Source: Deltaproteobacteria bacterium RBG_13_52_11
GTDB lineage: Bacteria; Desulfobacterota; B13-G15; RBG-16-54-18
Direction of reading: 5' to 3'
NCBI GenBank assembly: GCA_001797745.1
Contig: MGQF01000086.1
Coordinates: 5,214-19,006 of the forward strand
Length of the DNA stretch: 13,793 nucleotides
Position 1 is the stretch's first letter. Each line of letters begins with the position of its first letter. The notes beneath the pieces were generated by a model. The model did not search any database and had not been told where the DNA came from. It saw nothing but the letters and a program-made list of their open reading frames with translations. Below are positions 8,651-13,793 of this stretch, piece after piece. Made by a program: the position numbers and the translations under genes.

Positions 8651-8737
8651 CATCTTATCCTGCAGCGGCCTTGCCCTTGTTAATCTTATTGAGTTGGAAT
8701 TCTTCCCAGGCGGCGTCGGCAAAGGGCTTGAACTGGT
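8651..8737 (+). repeat. Direct repeat, copy 1 (87 bp, perfect)
   Basis: These 87 bases cover the last 27 codons of the radical-SAM gene (read on the - strand) plus four bases beyond its stop. They are identical to 13707-13793. Base 8650 is T where 13706 is C, and similarity ends there, so the left boundary is sharp; the right boundary is set by the window edge. Confidence 0.95.
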
Positions 8738-10034
8738 GGGCGTAGTGGTCTATCTGGTCTGCCAGTTCGGTAAAGAGCACCTCGGCGTCAGGATGGGTGA
8801 AGCAACGGGCGTAGTTGAGGGCTATATCCCTGCCCTGCGCCGGCTCATCGATGAGCATACAGGGGCGGAATTGGTTTTCGTTAAAGGGCTGGCGAGAACG
8901 GATCTCCTTAAAGAGTCGGGAATTGAGCACCTCTAAGAGGCTTTTTTCCTTGATGTTGTCTTCGGCGAAGTGGCAGAAGACGCACGGCTCCACCTCTCCG
9001 CTGGCGGTGATGTGCAAGTATTTCCTCCCACCGGCGATACAGCCCTTTGTCAGGTGGCCGTCGTTCCAGAAATCCACGAAGAGCATCGGCTGAGTGGCCC
9101 GGAAGTGTTTGAACCGTTCCCTCATATAGTTGCGCTGTTCAGGGGTGGCCATGAGCTCCATTTCCGGAGCCCTGCCGACGGGTACGTAGTGAAAGTTCCA
9201 CATCAGGATGCACCCCTTCTCCACAAGGAGATCGATGAATTCGTCGCTGCCCAAGACCTCGGTATTTTCACGGGTCTGGGTGGTTGAGACAGAGAAGAAG
9301 AGGCCGGCCTCCCGCAGCATATCCATCACCTCCAGGCAGTGCCGGAAGTGCCCTTTCCCCCTCCTCTTATCGGTCTGTTCTTCCATGCCCTCCAGGCTGA
9401 TGGCGGGGATGGCATTGCCCAACGCAGCGAGTCTTTCAACCACCTGTTCATCGATTTGCCGTGCATTGGTGTAGATCTGGAAGCAGACATCCTCATGCTT
9501 TTCAAAGAGCGAGAAGAGGTCTTTGCGCAGAAAGGGCTCTCCACCGGTAAATAAGATGAGGTGGATCCCCATTTCCTTCGCCTCGGTAATGACCCGATCC
9601 ATCACCTCAAGGGGGAGGTCATTATCGCGAGGGTAGTACCCCGCATAACAGCCGTAGCAGCTCAAGTCACAGCGCATGGTAGGGCTGATGAGCAGCGCAT
9701 CGGGGGGGTAGGTGCCGGTACGCTGCTCAAACTCCTTGCGCTTGTTGGTACCTACAAGGAGCTGATTGATGATGAAGTTCTGGATGATCTTGTGGCGGTG
9801 CAGCGGATTGATTTCCTTCACCACCCTCCTGGCTATCTGCAGACCAGGGTGCCCCTGTCGAAAGAGTTCTCGGATCCAGCGGATCTTCTCCTTATAAGAT
9901 TCTTTTTGCGGAATGATCTCTGCGAGATAGGTGATTTTGCTGAGCTGTTCATCGGATGCGCTGGCCAGCAGCACAAGGGCTGTGGAGGCGAACTTGACGA
10001 GCGTATAATCCTTTATCCTCTGGTAGGCTCCCAT
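8655..10034 (-). CDS. Radical SAM protein with SPASM/twitch-like C-terminal cysteines
   Basis: This 459-residue enzyme has the radical-SAM [4Fe-4S] motif RCDLSCYGCYAGY (Cys122, Cys126, Cys129), followed by the SAM-binding TGGEP (163-167) and AISLEG (211-216). After the barrel come Cys332, Cys351, Cys354 and Cys392 within GCIAGGRKYLHITASGEVEP and CVFC. That spacing is reminiscent of SPASM or twitch domains that bind an auxiliary cluster in peptide- and protein-modifying enzymes. About 115 mostly helical residues precede the barrel, which is long for the family. ATG at 10034 has GGAG five bases upstream, placed in the last codons of the glycosyltransferase remnant whose stop is one base away. 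Five bases after its stop the DUF2229-type gene begins, so these are co-transcribed. I infer a maturase or modifying enzyme for the downstream proteins or for a shared substrate; the substrate is unknown. Its 3' end is duplicated at the right edge of the window. Confidence 0.88.
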   Translation of the reverse strand: MGAYQRIKDYTLVKFASTALVLLASASDEQLSKITYLAEIIPQKESYKEKIRWIRELFRQGHPGLQIARRVVKEINPLHRHKIIQNFIINQLLVGTNKRKEFEQRTGTYPPDALLISPTMRCDLSCYGCYAGYYPRDNDLPLEVMDRVITEAKEMGIHLILFTGGEPFLRKDLFSLFEKHEDVCFQIYTNARQIDEQVVERLAALGNAIPAISLEGMEEQTDKRRGKGHFRHCLEVMDMLREAGLFFSVSTTQTRENTEVLGSDEFIDLLVEKGCILMWNFHYVPVGRAPEMELMATPEQRNYMRERFKHFRATQPMLFVDFWNDGHLTKGCIAGGRKYLHITASGEVEPCVFCHFAEDNIKEKSLLEVLNSRLFKEIRSRQPFNENQFRPCMLIDEPAQGRDIALNYARCFTHPDAEVLFTELADQIDHYAHQFKPFADAAWEEFQLNKINKGKAAAG

Positions 10035-10035
10035 C

Positions 10036-10438
10036 TCATCTCCAAAAGAACTCCTGTAAGAAGGTTCGACAGACCAACCATGTATCCTTCACCGGCCGAA
10101 AGTGGCTTGAGGGTCTTCCGTCAATATAACACGTGGTAACGGGAATTTCAACCACAGTGTGCCCCCTCTTGCAAGCCTTAACGAGGAGCTCGAGCTCCCC
10201 CTCATATCCCGTTGCACGCAGCGGCATCCCTCGCAACACCTCTTTGGTGATGAGGCGATAGCCAGACTGCGTATCGGTGAGGAGGGCGCCAATCAGTTTG
10301 GATACGGCCCTTACCCCCCCAATAGAAAATACCATTTCCCAAATAATGCCTCAAGGGTTCGCGCTTCCAAGCGTTCAAGGAAGACCTGAAGCTTGCCAGG
10401 GCCAAGATGCTCTTGAGCTTACCCTTATATCGTGGTAT
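10036..10438 (-). pseudogene. Family 2 glycosyltransferase remnant (N-terminus lost, frameshifted)
   Basis: The part 10036-10335 encodes TDTQSGYRLITKEVL, a Y-E-G-E-L-E-L-L-V-K-A segment and SHFRPVKDTW. This is the typical C-terminal half of polyprenyl-phosphate glycosyltransferases related to dolichol-phosphate mannosyltransferase. Upstream this frame stops at 10351-10353. The homologous sequence continues in another - strand frame (IPRYKGKLKSILALASFRSS, then PLRHYLGNGIFYWG) back to about 10438. Removing one base from the seven-C run at 10314-10320 joins the two frames as YWGVRAVSKLIGALL with the usual spacing between the G-N and D-T-Q-S-G motifs. The N-terminal nucleotide-sugar-binding half with the A-Y-N-E and D-x-D motifs is absent, because the divergent B12 radical-SAM gene begins there. 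It ends one base before the radical-SAM start. It is probably non-functional as a glycosyltransferase. Confidence 0.72.
10040..10043 (-). promoter_or_regulatory. Ribosome binding site of the radical-SAM gene
   Basis: GGAG on the - strand lies five bases before the ATG at 10034 and within the final Trp-Arg-stop codons of the glycosyltransferase remnant. It supports 10034 as the start. Confidence 0.6.
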
Positions 10439-10448
10439 TTTCACGGAA

Positions 10449-11813
10449 ATGATGAAGATCTTATTGATAAACCCCGCCAACGCCGGGATCCTCAGGGCGG
10501 TCGGGGTTCAGTTTCCTCCGGTGGGGCCCTTATATCTCGGCTCCTATCTCGAGAGAGAGGGGTATCAGGTAGAAATATGGGATTTCTGTACTCCCGGGGA
10601 AAGTCCCAATTATTCCAAATATGATCTAGTGGGCATCTCCACCGATACCACCCGCCACAACAAGGCCATGGAGATCGCTTGCCGAGCAAAGCAGGCTGGC
10701 TGCATAGTGGTCATGGGAGGACCGCACCCCTGTTACATCGATGAGGAGATCCTCGCCAGTAAGTGGGTTGACTTCATCGTCCATGGCGAAGGTGAGGTAA
10801 CCCTCCTGGAGTTGATCAGGGCACTGGAGGAAGGGGGGAAAGATTGGGAAGGGGTAAAAGGGCTCAGTTTTCAAAGGGACGGTAAGGTGGTCAGGACCCC
10901 ACCTCGTCCCGTCATCGAAGACTTGGACTCTTTGCCGCTGCCTGCCCGCCACCTGATAGATATGGATCTCTATCGCAGGACGAAATTCGGCGACCGGCCC
11001 ATCACCCCGGTAGTAACGAGCAGGGGGTGCCCGGTAAACTGTAACTTCTGCTCTTCATCCAGTTTTTTCGGCCGACGGTGGAGGGCGAGGAGCCCGGATT
11101 CGGTGGTGGAGGAATTAGAGGAACTCCATAATAAATATGGTTTTGGCGCGGTGGCCTTCGTTGACGACAACTTCACCCTCTCCCCCGAGAGGGTGGTGGC
11201 CATCTCGGAGGGGATCATCAGAAGGGGTCTTGATATGTGGTGGTGGAACTTTTCGAGGGCAGAAAACATCGTGAAGAACGAGGAGATGCTGGAGGTGATG
11301 AAGAGGGCGGGGGCCAAAACCATCTATATCGGAGTGGAGAGCGCCAGCCCCCAAACCCTTGCCGAACTTGGGAAAAGGATGGATCTGCATACGGTGATAA
11401 AGGCGGTGGAGGTGTTGAAAAGACATGGCTTTCAAATATTCGCCAGCTACATCTTAGGAAGCCCCCGGGACAAAGCAAAGGATATCCATGAGACCATCCG
11501 CTTCGCTAAGAGGCTTGACACCAATGTGGCCCAGTTTTCCATCCTCACCCCTTACCCTGGTACCGCCCTCTATGAAGGGTTGAAGGAGAGGATTTGGCAC
11601 CGACACTGGCCCTTCTATGACTCCCAGCACCTGGTATATAAACACGAACATATCTCCTTTATCAGGATGGAATGGCTGCTCTTGAAGGCCAACCTCCTCT
11701 ACTATACCCGTTCCAAGGAGGCGATGAAGGATGTTTGGCAACTGGCCAAGAGGCATAAATGGGGATGGGGGACCCTGTTGCAGTTTATCCGAGATTACTT
11801 CTGGGGCAAATAA
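10449..11813 (+). CDS. B12-binding-domain radical SAM enzyme
   Basis: The protein has about 454 residues. It starts MMKILLINPAN, the first strand of a cobalamin-binding Rossmann domain (about 1-130, with VVMGGPHPCY and FIVHGEGE typical of this BchE-like class). A linker follows (LDSLPLPARHLIDMDLY), then the radical-SAM motif TSRGCPVNCNFCSSS with Cys194, Cys198 and Cys201. Later barrel elements are FVDDNFTLSP, IGVESASPQTL and YILGSPRD. The canonical D-x-H-x-x-G cobalamin motif is not seen, as in many members, so B12 may bind base-on or not at all. The C-terminal 70 residues are basic and helical. The family contains methyltransferases, cyclases and enzymes acting on lipids or cofactors; I cannot name the substrate. 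ATG at 10449 or 10452 puts the first strand at the N-terminus; ATG at 10407 is in frame but adds 14 unrelated residues within the glycosyltransferase remnant. The ribosome binding site is weak. Confidence 0.88.
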   Translation: MMKILLINPANAGILRAVGVQFPPVGPLYLGSYLEREGYQVEIWDFCTPGESPNYSKYDLVGISTDTTRHNKAMEIACRAKQAGCIVVMGGPHPCYIDEEILASKWVDFIVHGEGEVTLLELIRALEEGGKDWEGVKGLSFQRDGKVVRTPPRPVIEDLDSLPLPARHLIDMDLYRRTKFGDRPITPVVTSRGCPVNCNFCSSSSFFGRRWRARSPDSVVEELEELHNKYGFGAVAFVDDNFTLSPERVVAISEGIIRRGLDMWWWNFSRAENIVKNEEMLEVMKRAGAKTIYIGVESASPQTLAELGKRMDLHTVIKAVEVLKRHGFQIFASYILGSPRDKAKDIHETIRFAKRLDTNVAQFSILTPYPGTALYEGLKERIWHRHWPFYDSQHLVYKHEHISFIRMEWLLLKANLLYYTRSKEAMKDVWQLAKRHKWGWGTLLQFIRDYFWGK

Positions 11814-12078
11814 ACGATGCGGACAGGGGAGCGGCTCAACAGGTTCTTCTCCCTCGCGTTGCTCTCTTTCTTAGCTCTACCCCGTCTGCTACAGAAGATA
11901 TCCACTCGCTCTTCTAGCGCCTCATTGTGTCCAAGACCACCAGGGTGTTGAAGAAATATGTGTGTCTGATCAAGAGGGGAAGCGGAGTGGTGGAGTTACT
12001 CTTCATTGTTAAACACTATAAACGTTTGAAATATTGTTTGGGTTATTTAAACCCATCTAGTATATGAGGACGGAGGAT
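11814..12078 (+). other. 265-bp gap between block 3 genes, with possible gene remnant
   Basis: No family-recognisable gene lies here. The right half (about 12005-12065) is AT-rich and could hold a promoter, but no clear -35/-10 pair stands out. GGGTT-ATTTA-AACCC forms a small hairpin near 12040 without a T-tract. A + strand frame open from 11918 to the TGA at 12065-12067 encodes a basic, amphipathic stretch (TTRVLKKYVCLIKRGSG, then KHYKRLKYCLGYLNP), and a 44-codon frame starts at ATG 11817. The two could be pieces of one decayed gene, but neither has a ribosome binding site that I trust. Confidence 0.35.
12066..12070 (+). promoter_or_regulatory. Ribosome binding site choosing the oxidoreductase start
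   Basis: GAGGA lies eight bases before ATG 12079; a second GGAGG at 12072-12076 is only two bases away. ATG 12064 has no Shine-Dalgarno upstream, so 12079 is preferred. Confidence 0.5.
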
Positions 12079-13623
12079 ATGGGGACTACCTACGATGCAG
12101 TAATCATCGGCGCGGGGATAGGGGGACTGAGTTGTGGTACCCTTTTGGCTAAAGAAGGGCTCAGGGTACTGATCTGTGAGCAGGCCTTAAAACCTGGTGG
12201 GTATTGTGTGAATTTCATGCGCAATGGGTTTACCTTCGCACCTGCTGTCCATTACCTCAATGAATTTGGTCCCGATGGTCAGATGCACGAGGCCTTCCAG
12301 ATCTTGGGCCTTCCTCCTGAGATCGAATTTTGTCCACAGGACCCCCAGCGCCGAATAATTACCCCCCATTTTCACCTCACCCTCTCCACTGATATTGATC
12401 GGTTCGAGGGGGATCTAATCCGCCTCTTTCCCAAGGAGGAGCTGTCTATCCATGCATATATTGGGGAATGGAAGCGGCTGGTTAAGAGCATAGAGGGTCT
12501 TCCTCTCAAATCTCTTGAAGTCATCAGCCTCAAAGAGAGGTTTCAGCTATTACACAAAGTTATCAAGGTGCCTCAACTACTCCGGTATCGTGGCAAAACG
12601 GGCCAAGAAGTCCTGGACTCTTTTTTCAAAGACCCTCTCTTAAAATACCTCCTCAGCTTTGGCGCCCGTAAGGGCTCCTCTATCCTTCACTGTGCAAGTC
12701 CTATCATGTGGGCCATCAAGGGGAACGTTTATTACATCAAAGACAAAGGGGTAGAGGCTCTGCCTCAGCTTTTTCTCAGATATTATAAGGCTTACGGCGG
12801 AGAGATTTCCTTTAATACCCTTGTAAAGAAGATCGTGATTGAGAAAGGGAAGGCCCGGGGGGTTCAGATTGAGGGAGGAGAAGAAATACAATCCAGATAT
12901 GTCATATCTAATGGGGACGGTCACGCAACATTTCATGATCTAATAGGTAAGCACTTATTACCAGATCGGTTCATACGGAAGCTCCAAAAAAAAGAGGTCT
13001 CAGCGCCAATCTTCACCGTCTATTTAGGTGTAGATCTCGATCTGACGCAGATGGGCTTTGATGGAGCTCTCGTCCATTACTATCCAGCAATGAGTAAAAA
13101 CCCATGGGAGGAAAAAAACGTAGAGGGATTTGACATCGAGAAGGGGAAGATGGCGATCCGTATGGATAGCATAAAGAACCCGATGCTTGCCCCCATGGGC
13201 ACGCATACCGTCGCTATCGCTGCATTTGCCCCTTATGAACTCTTTACAGATGGTGCGAACATCAACCCCCATTATACAGAGATAAAGGAAGAGATGGCCC
13301 AAAAGATTATTGGCATTACGGAAAGGGTGATCCCCGGCCTATCCAGTCATATCATGGTCCGGGATGCCTCAACACCTCTAACGTACGAGAGAGAGACATT
13401 AAACATGCACGGCGCTACCATGGGTTGGTACCTATCGGCACAAGAATTCTCAAGGATTCGTAGCCAAAAAACACCCATTGCCAATCTTTATCAGGCAGGC
13501 CATTGGACCTTCCCTGGTGGAGGTATACCAATGGTAATCATTTCTGGGATCAATGCAGCTAAACTTGTCTTGAAGGGCATGAAGAAATTCACAACTCAAT
13601 CCTGCATGGGGAATATGTTTTAA
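12079..13623 (+). CDS. FAD-dependent oxidoreductase, phytoene desaturase/CRTISO-like
   Basis: The 514-residue protein begins with a dinucleotide-binding fold: VIIGAGIGGLSCGTLLAKEG (GxGxxG at 11-16) and an acidic residue after the second strand (LICEQ), followed by KPGGYC. The C-terminal motif NLYQAGHWTFPGGGIPMVI and ISGINAAKLVL closes the FAD site as in CrtI, carotenoid isomerase and retinol saturase proteins. The middle is a divergent substrate domain. Length fits the family. Members desaturate, isomerise or saturate polyenes or act on other lipids, usually at the membrane; no carotenoid genes such as crtB are in the window, so a carotenoid role is not supported. Start 12079 is chosen over 12064 for its ribosome binding site and because the first strand then begins at residue 5. 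It follows the B12 radical-SAM gene on the same strand after a 265-bp gap and may be separately transcribed. Base composition looks AT-richer than the - strand operon. Confidence 0.87.
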   Translation: MGTTYDAVIIGAGIGGLSCGTLLAKEGLRVLICEQALKPGGYCVNFMRNGFTFAPAVHYLNEFGPDGQMHEAFQILGLPPEIEFCPQDPQRRIITPHFHLTLSTDIDRFEGDLIRLFPKEELSIHAYIGEWKRLVKSIEGLPLKSLEVISLKERFQLLHKVIKVPQLLRYRGKTGQEVLDSFFKDPLLKYLLSFGARKGSSILHCASPIMWAIKGNVYYIKDKGVEALPQLFLRYYKAYGGEISFNTLVKKIVIEKGKARGVQIEGGEEIQSRYVISNGDGHATFHDLIGKHLLPDRFIRKLQKKEVSAPIFTVYLGVDLDLTQMGFDGALVHYYPAMSKNPWEEKNVEGFDIEKGKMAIRMDSIKNPMLAPMGTHTVAIAAFAPYELFTDGANINPHYTEIKEEMAQKIIGITERVIPGLSSHIMVRDASTPLTYERETLNMHGATMGWYLSAQEFSRIRSQKTPIANLYQAGHWTFPGGGIPMVIISGINAAKLVLKGMKKFTTQSCMGNMF

Positions 13624-13706
13624 AGACCTGGTCCCAGAAAATGTGTTGCAGAATGTGAGAAGAAAGCGAGGGGGGCATTAATCAATAGGGCTGTAAGGCG
13701 ATCCTC

Positions 13707-13793
13707 CATCTTATCCTGCAGCGGCCTTGCCCTTGTTAATCTTATTGAGTTGGAATTCTTCCCAGGCGGCGTCGGCAAAGGGCTTGAACTGGT
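13707..13793 (+). repeat. Direct repeat, copy 2 (87 bp, perfect, reaches window end)
   Basis: These bases are identical to 8651-8737 in the same orientation; the offset between copies is 5056 bp. The preceding 83 bp (13624-13706) after the oxidoreductase stop contain no gene that I can support. Confidence 0.95.
13711..13793 (-). CDS. 3' end of a second radical-SAM gene copy (partial, window edge)
   Basis: Read on the - strand this encodes the last 26 residues of the radical-SAM protein (ending WEEFQLNKINKGKAAAG and TAA), identical in DNA to the copy at 8655-8737. The rest lies beyond the window. It may be a true duplicate gene or an assembly end artefact. After its stop the sequence differs from copy 1: the DUF2229-type gene does not follow. 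Confidence 0.5.
   Translation of the reverse strand, partial: QFKPFADAAWEEFQLNKINKGKAAAG

Noticed and set aside
7660..8745. 361-codon open frame on the + strand opposite the DUF2229-type gene
   Set aside because: It is antisense to a gene with clear family motifs, has no recognisable domain, and is rich in Gly, Pro, His and Leu, as expected from a shadow frame in GC-rich coding DNA.
9561..10139. 192-codon + strand frame opposite the radical-SAM gene
   Set aside because: It is antisense to the well-supported radical-SAM coding sequence and shows no recognisable motif.
13620..13709. 29-codon - strand frame following the second radical-SAM copy
   Set aside because: It is short, without family likeness, and ends inside the oxidoreductase stop region; chance is the simplest reading.
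1..13793. CRISPR array, tRNA, rRNA or insertion-sequence transposase
   Set aside because: I saw no regularly spaced repeats, no tRNA-like cloverleaf with the GGTTCGA-type arm, no rRNA segments and no transposase gene.

Overview
This 13.8-kb window carries about ten genes in three blocks and looks like chromosomal DNA from an anaerobic, Gram-negative bacterium. The evidence for that is an RND efflux pump that needs two membranes, two radical-SAM enzymes (one with a cobalamin-binding domain), and two oxygen-sensitive-type proteins of the 2-hydroxyacyl-CoA dehydratase superfamily. A Desulfobacterota-like (former Deltaproteobacteria) or similar lineage is my best guess; no rRNA, tRNA or other phylogenetic marker is present to settle it.

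Block 1 (1-5470, + strand) is an efflux region. It holds the C-terminal half of a 14-TM DHA2-type MFS exporter cut by the window edge, then an RND periplasmic adaptor, an HAE-type RND pump and a small PII-like protein. The last three overlap by 4 nt and 1 nt, so they form one translational unit. No outer-membrane channel gene is visible.

Block 2 (10438 down to 5502, - strand) is a tightly packed operon. In transcription order it contains a broken family-2 glycosyltransferase, a radical-SAM protein with extra C-terminal cysteines, a DUF2229/COG3581-type protein, an HgdB-like dehydratase-family protein and an RNA 3'-terminal phosphate cyclase (RtcA). Spacings are +1 nt, +5 nt, -4 nt and -4 nt. 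The middle three genes look like a maturase or redox cassette with two iron-sulfur proteins but no ATP-dependent activase in view. This is the part most worth pursuing as an uncharacterised system.

Block 3 (10449-13623, + strand) has a B12-binding radical-SAM enzyme and, after a 265-bp AT-richer gap, a CrtI/CRTISO-like FAD oxidoreductase.

Two signs of rearrangement or assembly trouble stand out. The last 87 bases of the window (13707-13793) are a perfect direct copy of 8651-8737, the 3' end of the radical-SAM gene; this means either a second copy (tandem unit about 5.06 kb) or an assembly-graph end artefact. The glycosyltransferase has lost its N-terminal catalytic half where block 3 begins, and its remaining part is split by a one-base change in a run of seven C (10314-10320).
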